Shown here one piece after another: positions 35,986 through 46,575 of a stretch of 64,000 nt of DNA. The stretch's first letter is position 1; each line of letters starts with the position of its first letter. The notes beneath the pieces are model-generated. The model was not told the DNA's origin, searched no databases, and saw only the letters and a program-made list of their open reading frames with translations. Origin of the DNA: Panicum virgatum. Taxonomy: Eukaryota; Streptophyta; Magnoliopsida; Poales; Poaceae. Made by a program: the position numbers and the translations under genes. The stretch is taken from positions 58,519,922-58,583,921 of the forward strand of contig NC_053149.1 in NCBI RefSeq assembly GCF_016808335.1, in the 5' to 3' direction.

Positions 35986-36339
35986 GGCCGTGTTTAGATG
36001 TTTTGCAAAAAAAATTGCGATGAAATCATACTAATTTGAAGTACTAAATGAAGTCTATTTACAAATTTTTTTGCACAGATGGGTTGTAAATCGCGAGACG
36101 AATCTAATGATATTAATTAATCTATGATTAATTTATAATTAGTGGATGATTACTGTAGCATCACTGTTGCAAATCATGGATTAAGTAGGCTCATTAGATT
36201 CGTCTCGCGATTTACAGCCCATCCATGCAAAAAAATTTGTAAATAGACTTCATTTAGTACTTCATGCAGGTGTCGAAACATTCGATGTGGTGTTTTTTTT
36301 GTGTTTACGGGATTTATGGGGTGGGAACTAAACAGAGCC
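35986..36339. mobile_element. Tourist/PIF-Harbinger-type MITE
   Basis: TTA duplication at 35983-35985 and 36340-36342. Ends GGCCGTGTTTAG and CTAAACAGAGCC. Long near-perfect inverted arms include GTAAATCGCGAGACGAATC. Confidence 0.8.
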
Positions 36340-36453
36340 TTAGCCCGCATCAGCCGGCGAGTCGTGGGACGCCCACCCCATTCTCTCTCCTCGTTTCTCT
36401 CAGCTTCACGTAGACATCCGCCCGCTCCCGGTCAGTTACTATACTTGCTCTAA

Positions 36454-36603
36454 AGCCAGTTTCAATGAAAAGTGTCATCGCACGATTACCTAGACTATAT
36501 ATATATATAAACTAGATATCTGAGCCGGAGGTTTTCTATCATCCGGCACATCAGTAAATTTAATATTGATGACACTCACATAACCTTCGCACTGAAATTG
36601 GCC
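36454..36603. mobile_element. Short Tourist-like MITE
   Basis: Inverted ends AGCCAGTTTCAATG and CACTGAAATTGGCC are flanked by TAA (36451-36453 and 36604-36606). The 150-bp core includes a TATATATATATA run. Confidence 0.75.
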
Positions 36604-36606
36604 TAA

Positions 36607-37588
36607 GCGAGCCTTGGAGGGAGGTGAGCGCTGCGCTTTCCAAGTTGCTATACGAATCAGTGTTCAGAGGCTAGGACCACACCTTGCTCGCTCGCTTTCC
36701 TCGGTTTTATCTGGCTGACTGGATGCGGCCTGCCTGACGAGCACTGCCCCGGGGCGTGCAGATTCTTGCAGTTCAGTTGCCGCGTGTTGGGTCACCATCC
36801 GTGTGGCATCGGTGGGCATCATCGTGCTTGTTGCAGTAGCAGTACATATCTTCCATCTCTCAGAAAAGAAGAGTAGGTACTCCCCCGTCAGAATTATATG
36901 ACATTTTGGAGAAGTACCTGCAGTTCGTCACTTCTTGCTCTCTGAACCGAATTGCATTTGTTTTTAGACATCCAGAGTCCCAACCCCATTTACCAAAAGT
37001 TTTCACACCCCTTATGATTTTTTTGTGAAGTTATTTCGTTTCACTTGGATAAGCCTATGAAAAATACTCTATTAATACATTTTACGATGCAAACTTTCTG
37101 CTATTAAATTCGTACTGAAAATGCTTGCTCATGAGTTCAGAGAGGAGTACCCTGTCAGGTTGAGCCTTCGATTTTAGGGTTTCGGTTTTGCGCTTTGGAT
37201 CCATGAAACTTTTGGTGCTCCCCAATGATCACTGGATGCGCCACCTTTGGAACGGAGGATCCATGTGAGTGAAAGCGAGAGCATGCACTGCCGGCGGTTG
37301 CTGAAGCACACCGAGATTTTTGTAGGAGGTGGAGCAGGAGCAATTTTGTTTCCCGAGAAAGCTCAGTCAAAGTGGGCATTATCAAATGGACACGCTCGGT
37401 CTTGTGCTCCAAAGCTCAAAGCGGCCGGGGAAAGATGAAAAACTGAGACCGATGTCCCAAGCGCCCTAGATCCAATGTGGTTGCAGTTTCTAGTGGTGTT
37501 CCTGCAGCTATACTGTCTGTACCATCAGCCATGAGGGCTGGAAAAAGGGAGAAATAAAATAGGTTTTTGCAGTTAGTAGAATATTTTA
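36607..37588. other. Intergenic, no gene recognised
   Basis: Mixed composition. Short ORFs at 37155-37412 and 37247-37438 overlap on opposite strands and show nothing recognisable. Confidence 0.4.
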
Positions 37589-37831
37589 GAGCAAGTATTA
37601 TAGCTGGCTGTAAGCCGGCTAAATGATGAGGTGGAGGAAAAAGGAGAGAAGAGAGAGGAGAAGCGGGCTGTAAGCTTACAGCCGGTTTGGGTACAAGAAC
37701 CAAGAAAATCTGTGAGAGAGACAAGTGGGCCACATATTAATTGTGAAGAACTAACTATTGTATATGTGGGCTGAGAGAATGCTGCAAGAATCCTTACAGC
37801 CAGCTTATTGACTGTATTATTAGCCTTGCTC
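37589..37831. mobile_element. PIF/Harbinger-type MITE (GAGCAAG family)
   Basis: Starts GAGCAAGTATTATAGCTGG and ends TTATTAGCCTTGCTC, with TTA at 37586-37588 and 37832-37834. Internal subterminal repeats GGCTGTAAGC and GCTTACAGCC are typical of this widespread grass family. A divergent relative is nested at 60962-61240. Confidence 0.85.
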
Positions 37832-38233
37832 TTATGAGCATGGCATTATTGCAGCTCTTGCAAGATGACGAGCATGTACTTTGAGCTAAAACCTTGAGCA
37901 GCAACAATGGTCTCACTATAAGTAGTGAGTATTTATGTGTTTAGATAGATACAATCAGAGACTTTACTGGGTGAGGACAGGAGGAAAGTTCAGTTTCAGC
38001 TGAAACGCAGTACAGCTTGTAACTTTGATCAGTAATTGTACACTGCTTAAAAGAATCAATGCTACACTTAAAACCTTCTAAAAAAGAAGGTGACTTAATG
38101 CTCATCACGTTCCAAAGGGGAAAAAACAGAAAAAGGAAGCAATGGAACCATCATTGACCTACCTTTTTGCTGGTGCTTTGTTTTCAACCAGTTTTTTTTT
38201 TGTAGTGGTTTGTTTTGTGCCTGATGCTATATA

Positions 38234-38570
38234 GGGTGTGTTTAGATCACTTTGTATTTTGCATTTTTAGAAGGAAATCTTCAACATTTGAAGTATTAAA
38301 TATAGACTAATCACAAAACTAATTACATATCTCGTTTGTAAACTACGAGACGAATCTAATGAGTCTAATTAATCCATCATTAAAGCATGTTTACTATAGC
38401 ATTACTATAGTAATTTAGTGCCTAATCACGTCCTAATTAGTCTCATTAGATTCGTCTCGCGATTTACAGTCCATTTGTGTAATACGATTTATTTTTTGAC
38501 TATATTTAGTACACCATGCAAGCGATTTACAAAAATTTTGTATTTTGCGTTTTAGTATTTAAACAGGGCC
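38234..38570. mobile_element. Tourist/PIF-Harbinger-type MITE
   Basis: Starts GGGTGTGTTTAGATCAC and ends TATTTAAACAGGGCC, with ATA at both flanks (38231-38233, 38571-38573). It shares CGAGACGAATCTAATGAG with the other family members. Confidence 0.75.
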
Positions 38571-39343
38571 ATAGTTACAGAAAAGAAAACGGTTTTAGCT
38601 TATACTAGTGGATGTGCACATGCCACAAGCACGTGTTTAAAGAATAATTATATTTAAAAATATCACATGTTTAAGAAATAATTATATTTAAATATATTAG
38701 TATACAGTTGCTATTATGTTATAGAGTACAAAATAATAAGTAGTAATACCAATATAGAGTAATTGTTAACTGAGACATAAATATTATTTTAGAATAATAA
38801 AATTTAAAAGTACTTCACAATATATATATATATATAAATCTTATTCACACTCAACAAAATTCTAACAAGAATATATATAAAAATAATCTCATGATAGACA
38901 TGTCACATATCAAGATTAAAAAAAGGTATGTTTACACGCGTACACCAAATATTTATTCAATCATAGTGCATTGTAGCAGCTAAAAACATTCAGATAATCC
39001 GGGAGGTCATAATCATAGTGCATTTTTCTTAGCCTTCTGATCATCTGTCATATTAAGGTACTTTTTGCTCCACCTTTCTATGTCTTTCGCAGTTTCGCCT
39101 TCCGCCGCTCAACCAGAGATAATTCCGGAAGAACTATCACATGGTTTGAAAAATGTAAGAATGTTTGTGAATTGATACTATGCATATGATCTAGCTATAA
39201 TACGAATAATTAACAATACCATATGCTCTGTATAGAGTGTTTGTACCTTCCATTGGAATTGTTTGGAAAGTTTCATTGTGATGCAATCATGAATCATCAA
39301 AATCACCTGTAGTTCTCTCGTTTAACTTAGAAGTTAGATGCTC
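38571..39343. other. AT-rich intergenic sequence
   Basis: No ORF of note. Includes short imperfect repeats (AATAATTATATTTAAA twice at about 38640-38690) and a TATATATATATATA run near 38820. It may be part of an older mobile element; not identified. Confidence 0.4.
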
Positions 39344-39484
39344 AACAACGCCATTAGACGTATTCATTTCATTAATCACATAGGCAACACCTACATAAGG
39401 TGAAAGGACCGTGATGTCGCCTAGAGGGGGGGTGAATAGGCGCACCTACAAATTTTCACTCAAACGCAGCGGATAAAATTGTCT

Positions 39485-39600
39485 GTCTGCCAAATTCGGA
39501 ACTTCCGGGTTTCAAATCCGGAACTTCCGGATTTGGGCTAGACAGTAGGGTGAACTCGAAACTTCCGAGTTTGTCAATCCGGAACTTCCGAGTTCACTCA
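39485..39600. repeat. AATCCGGAACTTCCGGATT-type palindromes, cluster 1
   Basis: Four degenerate copies (for example ATCCGGAACTTCCGGATTT and CTCGAAACTTCCGAGTT). They lie downstream of the LTR TATA in transcription sense, near the LTR's 3' end. Confidence 0.8.
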
Positions 39601-40261
39601 GAACAGAGTGAACACAATAGAAGTAGTGCTAGTAAATGAAAATAAATTCAAACCCCAAATGTAGAGTCTGCCCAGTTAAGTTCCTTTAGCAGGTTCACAC
39701 AGATCCTGCACACACAAAACAACAATTTCTCCAAGACACAAGTGTCTAATGGAGAACTCCTTAAATCCACAAAACAAATGTAAATGCAATGAACACAAGA
39801 AATTGTTTTACCGAAGTTCAGATTCACCCCGTGCACCCACGTGTGAATCCTAGTCTCCGTTGAGGAAGCTTATATCGACCCAAAGGTCAAGCTATCTCCT
39901 CCTTCCACTATATGACTATGCGCCCTTGTGGCACAAGATCGGTGCTGCAACAAACTTGCCGCTGCTCACCACAATCCTTGGGAGCTAACCGGCGACGCCT
40001 AGCCGTCTAGGAGGCTTCACCTCCAAGAGTAACAAATGTGAATCACACAAATCACGGCTAATCTCAAATGCTCAAGGTTTGTTGTGCTCTCTAGTGCTCT
40101 CAAGCATTCACTCTCTCAACCCAACTCAAGAATATACACTAATCACACAATCTCACAAAGAGAGGTTGGGGAGAGCTCAACTATGGCTACCAAGCTTCTT
40201 GGGACGACCAGCAATGAACAGAATAGAGCCTGGAACAGCAGCCCACCAAGGAGATGGCTAA

Positions 40262-40272
40262 AGGGTATAAAT
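40262..40272 (-). promoter_or_regulatory. TATA box of the solo LTR
   Basis: The + strand GGGTATAAATAG reads CTATTTATACCC on -. It is the likely core promoter. Cluster 2 of the palindromes begins about 45 bp upstream in the - sense. Confidence 0.5.
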
Positions 40273-40314
40273 AGCCGGTCCCAACAAAATTAGCCGTTAT
40301 GTGACAGTTACAAC

Positions 40315-40460
40315 CCGGAACTTCCGGATTCTATAACCCGGAACCTCCGGGTTTTCAAACCAACTAGCCGTTAGTACTACGTGTGCCAAATCCGGAACTT
40401 CCGGATTACAAATCCGGAACTTCCGGATTACAAATCCGGAACTTCCGGATTTGCTATGGC
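40315..40460. repeat. AATCCGGAACTTCCGGATT-type palindromes, cluster 2
   Basis: Five copies. The last three, at about 40390-40455, are near identical and 24 bp apart (each AAATCCGGAACTTCCGGATT or one-base variants). The unit is an almost perfect palindrome about GAACTTC with CCGG on both arms. Confidence 0.85.
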
Positions 40461-41850
40461 AGCAAAGTTAATATGTATACGTGAGGCTTTTGTGTCTCTC
40501 TCAACTCACATGGGTTACTTGAGCACTGAGACTAAACCAAAGACCATTGCGATGCATCCCTCTTGATAGTACGACATACCTAAACTCAAGATCAAAGATT
40601 AATTACATTTCAACTTTTTGAGCTTCTCTTTTTCATCCTAAGCCGTGTGTTGATCAATCACAATCTGAGGTGTGCATCCAACTTGGCTTCTTTACTTTGA
40701 GCACATCTTCCTTGAGCTAGTGACCTTGAACCATTATCTTCGAATGAAATCCACCTCTAGTTCAAGTCACGGTCTTCACAATAAGATTCTAGAAAGATTG
40801 ATACTTCCAAACATGAACACCACACATGACCAAGATTCTCCAAGTTGAACCCAAAGAACGTTTCGTCACCCTAGCATTGGTTCCTCGGCACAACCACAAT
40901 TGCCCTTCTCCAAGCTTAGTACCTAGAAACTCATTCCCGAATTCCAACTCTTCATCCTTGCATCACATATAGCTTCATGTAGGCTTGTATCACATTTAAC
41001 TTACAGTGAAATCTATTTTGATCCACAAGCAATTTTTCTTCTCTAATGAATGACACTTGTCAATATGAAATTCTCCATGTCTCTTAGAATTCTTGGACTT
41101 GATCATTATCGGGTTTTTTGCTCATGCCAAACCTTTGCTTACATAGCCTCTAGAAACACGCCTTTCAATCCCATCCATTTATCCTCAAGAGCCCTCTTGA
41201 ACTCATATTGATTTTGCCATTACAATGAACATCATTTCTTTCATGCTTGCTTGATCATCAACTATATCATACATTCCTTATGACAAGTTTCTCCAATTGT
41301 GAGACTATGCCTAAGCATATACCTTTGTCTCATTCACAATACCTTGGCTTGTCATTTTGAATTCCACTTACATCAACAAGCTTCATTTGGATATACGAAT
41401 AAATTCTTTATCGTTGATACATATCCCAATTTCCATGGTAGCTGTTGTTTGTTAATATTCTCATACTAGAACATGTCATTCATCTTGTTATATGAGCATG
41501 TGTCTTGAATCTTGATTCATCTCATCACATGGATTACAATTGTGATAATCAATTCCTGCTCATATACTCAACAAGATAGTTAGCCCTTTAATCGTGGTGT
41601 CAATCAATCCACCAAAACACACTAGGGGCCGAGATGCACTTTCATAAGGTAAATGCATTTGAGTTAGCAGACTCACACACTGATGGGTACAATTTATTTT
41701 AAATATATCTGTTGTGGTTGTTCCGTCTAACTCAGAAATCGGTTGCTCAACAACGCCATTGGACGTATTTGTTTCATTAATCAATGGAGCAACACCTATA
41801 TATGGTAAATACATTTTGAGTTAGCAGACTCACATACTGATGTGTCGGGT

Positions 41851-42850
41851 TGTAAGAATTATACCGAGATTCTCTGTATCATTCCGAGCAGCTTCTCTTT
41901 TGTCCTTTTTCTAATGATAACTTTCTCGCCTCTTAGCATTCAACTCGGCTTTTTTTATCAACCGGCATGCTTGCATATTTCTCCCTAGCCTTTTGCCGCT
42001 TAACTTCCCTTTGCTCGGTGCAATCAACTGAAATTCCAAATGTTATGGTTTATGAATTATGGGCAAAACTAAAATGAAACAGTTATAACAAGATCACATG
42101 AACATACCATTTTGCACAGCTTGGTTATCATGTTGATCATGTGAATGTCGCTTACGACGATTCAAGGTATTTTTGATATCTCCAAATGGTCGACGGCCAT
42201 CCATTTGCTTCAACCGATCAAAATATGTCACAACAAAAAACAAATAAAGAATCATCTCGGTGCTGGTTAATCAAACGAAGAATCACCTCTGTGAGAAAAC
42301 TTGCAGGAGGGGGGAGACGTTTGGAGAACAATTGTGAATCAAACCTCAAACCTCTATGCTCCCTTCTTGGCTAACAGGGCTGTCGGAGGGTGATGACCAG
42401 AGCTGCATATGGCGCCAACCAGTGGAGTCTCGCACCTCAATGGCACCCTTCTCGGTGGATAGGGGCACCGGTGGCGACGATCAACCAAACACGCAAGAGG
42501 GCGCCGGTGCCTGCAGCTGCTGAACCCCACGCGCCAAGCAGGCGGGAAGTTAGGAACGCGGCAGAGCGTGGCAACGTGGAGAGGATGGAGCACTCCGAGC
42601 AAGCGAGGCCACGGCTGCGACGAAGCAACGTGGGGCAAAAGGAGGGCGCCGAGGAGGCGAGGGCAAGGCCGGGCAGGCAACACGCGGTGACTTGCAAGCA
42701 CGCCGAGCAAATGGGCAGGCAGCGTGCGGTGACATGCGATTAGAGCGGCGGAGGAACGGGCGGGCATGCAGAGCGCCGAGCAGCCGGCACCTAGAACATG
42801 GTGCTGTGCGATGAAAGCGGCGGCCAGAACGGGACGAACGAGACAAGATC
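41851..42850. other. Intergenic; no gene recognised
   Basis: 41850-42340 is AT-rich with no good ORF. 42350-42850 is GC-rich and gives a 180-codon ORF on - and shorter ones on +, all rich in Ala/Arg/Pro/His, with no domain and no support for a start. I treat them as chance. Confidence 0.4.
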
Positions 42851-43270
42851 TCTTTTGCTTCCAGAAAATCAGCGATCCTCTCTTTTTTACTTCCAAAAAA
42901 TCGGCGATCCTCTCTCTTTTACTTCCAAAAAAACATCATCTCCAAAAATCAGCGATTCTCTCCCTTTTTACTTCCAAAAAAAATAACAGCATCCTCTCTC
43001 TTTTTACTTAAAAAAAACAGCATCCCCAAAAATCAACGATTCTCTATATTTTTACTTCCAAAAAAACAACATCATCTCTCTTTTTACTTCCAAAAAATAG
43101 TGGTGAGTATGGTAATTAGTTGTCCTCTCTCTTTTTACTTCCAAAAAATCAACGATCCTCTCTACTTCCAAAAAAACAGCATCCCCCCAAAATCAGCCAT
43201 TCTCTCTCTTTTTATTTCCAAAAAACAGCATCCTATATCTTTTTTACTTCCAAAAAACAGTGGTGGGTAT
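42850..43270. repeat. Degenerate minisatellite, TTTTTACTTCCAAAAAA unit
   Basis: About ten imperfect repeats of roughly 35-45 bp. Each has CTCTCTTTTTACTTCCAAAAAA followed by variants of TCAGCGATCC, CAGCATCC or CATCATC. Spacing is irregular. Several frames stay open across it only because the repeat lacks stops. Confidence 0.8.
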
Positions 43271-43798
43271 GGTAAAACTTTAGGTGAAAAAAACAAGACT
43301 TTTAGGTAGAAACATTTTCTATCTATAAAAAATTGGGACTCCACCTCCTTTGGTCAAAACTTTTGACCTGATAAATAGGACCTCTGTGAACGGTACAGTG
43401 GGCCTAACTTTAGTGAATTTTTTTTTCAAATGTTTCAATTTTATAGTATGGATATAGAGCATGACTGTTCACCGGTTGCATCGTGGTGCTAGTAGCGGCA
43501 CCCCGTAGCGACCAAGACAGAACCGTATGATTCTACATCCAGAAAAAACCAGTATTCATCGTACGAGAATCGACCGTTCGGTATGCATTCATTTCATGCT
43601 GATTAGCCATGCATGGGCCAACTCATTTTTCCAAGTCAAGGAGTATGTACATCGCAGTAGCAGCGTAGTACTTGGATGTCTCTGAATGAATACAGGTGCA
43701 GGAAGTCGCAGCAAGATAAGCTTTAAAATACTGTATCGCTTGATCTGGACCAATCCCATCATGCAAGGCTTGTGCTGCGCCTGTGCGTACACTTCATG
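43271..43798. other. Intergenic, nothing recognised
   Basis: No coding signal. The stretch after the minisatellite looks like mobile-element tail sequence but no family could be named. Confidence 0.35.
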
Positions 43799-44052
43799 TA
43801 GGGGTGGAATCGAGCCGAGTCTCGATTTTTTTCGAGTTTTCTTCGAAATCAATATATTCGTATTTATTATAGTCTCCCGCGTTGTTTGATATGCAACTTC
43901 AAATTGAACATAACGAGCCGAGCCGAGCCTGCCAAAATTGACTTTTGTTCCAAATCAACTAATTTTTATTTTAAAAAAAGAATGAATGTAATCGGAGCAA
44001 TTTTGAAACGAGCCACCGAGCCAACTTAACAAGCTTTTTTTTTCCAGCCCTA
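43799..44052. mobile_element. hAT-like MITE (GAGCCGAG family)
   Basis: Ends TAGGGGTGGAA and TTCCAGCCCTA are inverted repeats. The interior holds CGAGCCGAG and AACGAGCCGAGCCGAG blocks. Flanks ACTTCATG and CTTCCATG are similar but not identical, so the TSD is degraded. Confidence 0.65.
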
Positions 44053-44309
44053 CTTCCATGGCGGCTCGGTTAGTCGGTTTGTTTTGATTCGCTAGAACTG
44101 CTGTTCTATGGATTCAAATATAGGAAAAAGTTAGCTTACATCAAATTTCTAACATTTCTTTACATATGCCAGGTACCGGTAGGATGTAATATGTAACTCT
44201 CTCTCTTTTTTTCTGAAGAGCAAGCAGTTGATTGGAGTACACTGCTTCGTTCAACTCGAACAGTGAAACGAGGAACAGTGATGGGGCTCAAGTTTTGTGT
44301 ACACACTAC

Positions 44310-44455
44310 AAATCTGTTCGGCAGCTCCAGCAGCCTCCAGCAGTATTTTTCTCTCGTCCAGCTCCAGCACCAGCTTCCAGCCACCAGCCAGCTAACAGTA
44401 TTTTTCTCTCACACCACTCCAACCACCAGCTCTAGCTCCAGCCCAGCGAACAGAG
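44310..44455. mobile_element. Short MITE with CTGTTCGGC/GCGAACAG ends
   Basis: CTGTTCGGCAGCTCCAGC at the left and GCTCCAGCCCAGCGAACAG at the right form inverted ends around CCAGCTCC-rich sequence. The pattern fits a small hAT-like grass element. Borders are approximate. Confidence 0.5.
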
Positions 44456-44472
44456 TGTACGGGAGCAAGAAT

Positions 44473-44818
44473 GGTCCTGTTTGGTTCGTGCTAGAATTGT
44501 AGCGCACTAGGAATAGTAACAATTTTGATCAGTAATTACAGTGTCAAACAAAGTCAGTTTAAAAAAACAACTTCAGAACCCCGCGCTAGTGACCCTGAAG
44601 AATCTAACGAGGCATTTGATGCACGACTAGAGGATGCTTACTGTAGCATCGCTGTAGCTAATTATAGATTAATTACCGTCATTAGATTCGTCGCGAAAAG
44701 TTACATCCATTCTTAAATAATTTTTACAAATAGACTTCGTTTAGTACACTATACATATGAGATTTTTTTTCTCGAGAATTGTGGGCGTTAGAATTCTTGC
44801 ACTTCCAAAAACAAGGCC
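44473..44818. mobile_element. Tourist-like MITE
   Basis: Starts GGTCCTGTTTGGTTCG and ends TTCCAAAAACAAGGCC. AAT lies on both sides (44470-44472, 44819-44821). It contains ATTAGATTCGTCGCG and the ACTGTAGCATCGCTGTAGC block. Confidence 0.65.
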
Positions 44819-45360
44819 AATGGCTTGGGTGCGAAGGCCGCTGGATCCACGCACGATTATCGGGGCTGTAGAAAGCCGAGGTCTTCCCTGTCCCCGACCT
44901 CCTCCTCCCCAGTGAGCTGTTGTGAATGGGGCCGTTTAGTTCCCGGGGTGAAAATTTTTGGATATCAAATCGACTGTTTGACCAGATGTTGGGAGGATTT
45001 TTTGGATACTAATTAAAAAACTAATTTCAGAACTCACTTGGAAACCGCGAGACGAATCTTTTGAGGCATTTGATCGCATCATTAGAACATATGGGTTACT
45101 GTAGCACTTATGGCTAATCATGCAATAATTAGGCTTAAAAGATTCGTCTCGTCGTGTACATTCAAACTGTGTAATTAGTTTTGTTATTTAATTACATTTA
45201 GTGCTTCATACATACTCCTCCATACCCATAATTCTTGACGTTTAGGACATGATTGTGGTAACCAAGGAGTCATCAATTAGAGGTAATTTTTCCCTGTCTA
45301 CCCCTATTAAATATAGTTCCGGTATGCTTCACCCGAGAAACAAACCAAGGGCGGACAGGC

Positions 45361-45420
45361 TAGCCCAGCGTGGTGGCTGCTTTCACCGGCGTGGCGCAGG
45401 TTCGATTCCCCGCGGCCTTG
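45361..45420 (+). ncRNA. tRNA-derived (pol III box) fragment
   Basis: TAGCCCAGCGTGG (45361-45373) resembles an A box and GGTTCGATTCC (45399-45409) is a perfect B box. Spacing is short and no cloverleaf is evident, so this is at most a tRNA fossil or SINE head. Confidence 0.3.
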
Positions 45421-45440
45421 GGTTTTTCATGGGACTGCAT

Positions 45441-45566
45441 GGCTCTGTGCGGGGCTGTCGCTGGACCTGCGATTTTTGCTGTTCGCGCTCACGTTTTCGG
45501 TGTGGCTCTGTGCGGGGCTGTCGCTGGACCTGCGATTTTTGCCGTTCGCGCTCACGTTTTCGGTGT
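45441..45566. repeat. 63-bp direct tandem duplication
   Basis: Two copies of a 63-bp unit starting GGCTCTGTGCGGGGCTGTCG differ at one base (TTTTTGCTG versus TTTTTGCCG). Confidence 0.9.
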
Positions 45567-45699
45567 GGCGCTCGCTGGACGTTTTGCCGCTCCTTGTTTT
45601 CGCGATTTTTGCTCGGTGGATGTTTTCGCGCTCGCGTTTTCGCTGGAAGTTTTTGGTGCCGCTCCTTGTTTTCGGCTTGGACGACGATTGGGTCCGTAT

Positions 45700-46210
45700 A
45701 TTTATACGCCTGGCCGGATTGCAACACAAACAAAACACCCGCACAAATAGCCTTCGATCTAAACGTGCCTGTACTGGACCTCAACGAGCCTCTACTGGAG
45801 GACATCGGTAAGTTTGCTTCTTTGCTTTCTTGTTTCTTTGCATCCTTGCTTCCTTGCTTTTCGATCGGTAAGTAGAACATGTTGTAGATGACGACGACAC
45901 CGCACCCTTGCCGGCGCTGGAAGACGGCGGCGGCGGCATTGATGAAGTTGACGACGACGGCGGTGACTTGACGGAGTCAGCGACCTCCAAAACGGAGTCC
46001 GCGACGAGCTCGACGGAGGCCAGCACCAACTCGACGGAGTCCACGACCTCCAGGACGGAGTCCGCGACGAGCTCGACGGAGTCCGCGGCGACCTCGACGG
46101 AGTCCGCGGCGACCTCGACGTCCGCGGAGACCGGCTGGACCTCCTCGGCGACGAACACGTCCTCGGCGAACGTCTCATCCGAGTCTGCGGACACCGACGC
46201 CGAGCCGTGA
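45700..46210 (+). pseudogene. Coding remnant with DLNVP/DLNEP and STESA repeats inside the mariner-like element
   Basis: A conserved-looking stretch reads IAFDLNVPVLDLNEPLLEDI. The intron GTAAGT...TTGTAG (about 45808-45888) then gives an in-frame join to an acidic segment (DDTAPLPALEDGGG, IDEVDDDGG). That leads into repeats of ESATSSTES type encoded by a 15-bp unit (TCGACGGAGTCCGCG, about 45970-46120), and a TGA at 46208-46210. DLNxxP is the form of an EAR-type repression motif, and DLN-rich N-termini occur in some plant transposase-like proteins (weak recollection). No DDE/D domain is present. The start codon is unclear. Confidence 0.45.
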
Positions 46211-46575
46211 TCGAGCTTCCGGCTGGAATCCATGGCGGCACTTGGCCAAATGAGATGGAGCGAGGGATATTCCTGGCTGCGCGTGGAGACGGAGCGCGAG
46301 GGAGGCGCGCGATCAATGCGCGCGGGAGAGAAACGAGGAGAGCCGGCCCACGCGCGATATCAATGCTACTGCCATGCGGGAGTGGAGCGGACGGCATGCA
46401 TGCGGGAGTGGAACCGAATGGACAGGGGCAATCGCGTCAAACCAGTCTCCCGCGCGGCCAGAACGTCAACTTTTGAGAAAACGCGCATGTAGGCTAGAAC
46501 GTCAAGAATTATGGGTATGGAGGGAGTATATTTAAAGGGGAGGTGAAAATTTTTGGGTGAAAATTTTTGGGAACT

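Larger units (their letters stand above)
39401..41644 (-). mobile_element. Solo LTR, 2.2 kb, Copia SIRE/Maximus-like
   Basis: On the - strand it starts TGAAAGTGCATCTCGGCCCC and ends TTCACCCCCCCTCTAGG...GGTCCTTTCA. A perfect 5-bp duplication TAAGG flanks it (39396-39400, 41645-41649). No internal domain, primer-binding site or polypurine tract is present, so it is a solo LTR. Both ends resemble those of the 11080-12680 LTR (TGAAAG...ATCT(A/C)GGCCC start and a C-run near the other end), suggesting a related family. It has a TATA box (about 40264-40271 on -) and palindrome clusters at 39485-39600 and 40315-40460. It landed inside a tandem repeat of 156-bp period. Confidence 0.85.
39341..41850. 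repeat. Tandem repeat of about 156-bp period split by the solo LTR
   Basis: CTCAACAACGCCATT(A/G)GACG at 39341 recurs at 41746. The text continues in both copies through (A/T)GGTAAAT(G/A)CATTTGAG (with small indels) to GTTAGCAGACTCACA. Removing the LTR and one TSD leaves a period of about 156 bp. Confidence 0.75.
45215..46526 (+). mobile_element. Mariner/Stowaway-like element, 1.3 kb, carrying a gene remnant
   Basis: Inverted ends of about 30 bp (CTCCTCCATACCCATAATTC at the left; the right end is the reverse complement of CTCCCTCCATACCC...) are flanked by TA (45213-45214, 46527-46528). This is the form of plant Tc1/mariner and Stowaway elements. At 1312 bp it is longer than a Stowaway MITE and too short for a full transposase. 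It holds an intron-bearing coding remnant (45700-46210), a direct repeat, and a tRNA-like stretch. A non-autonomous deletion derivative is the simplest reading. Confidence 0.7.
44934..46575. mobile_element. Tourist-type MITE split by a mariner-like element
   Basis: Left part 44934-45214 starts GGCCGTTTAGTTCCC and contains GCGAGACGAATCTTTTGAGGC and AAAAGATTCGTCTCG. The right part 46527-46575 resumes with GTGAAAATTTTTGGGAACTAAAC. The gap is exactly the mariner-like insertion at 45215-46526. Confidence 0.75.

Noticed and set aside
39485..40460. CRISPR-like direct repeats
   Set aside because: Units are palindromes inside an LTR of a eukaryotic retrotransposon with irregular spacing; no array structure.
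42354..42896. 180-codon - ORF
   Set aside because: Low-complexity Ala/Pro/His/Arg content, competing ORFs in other frames, and it runs into the minisatellite.
45249..45875. 208-codon ORF as an intact gene
   Set aside because: It reads through a tRNA-like fragment and a 63-bp duplication; only the DLN part and the next exon look coding.
45383..46397. Long - strand ORFs (150-201 codons) opposite the DLN/STESA remnant
   Set aside because: They mirror the 15-bp repeat and have no independent motif or start support.
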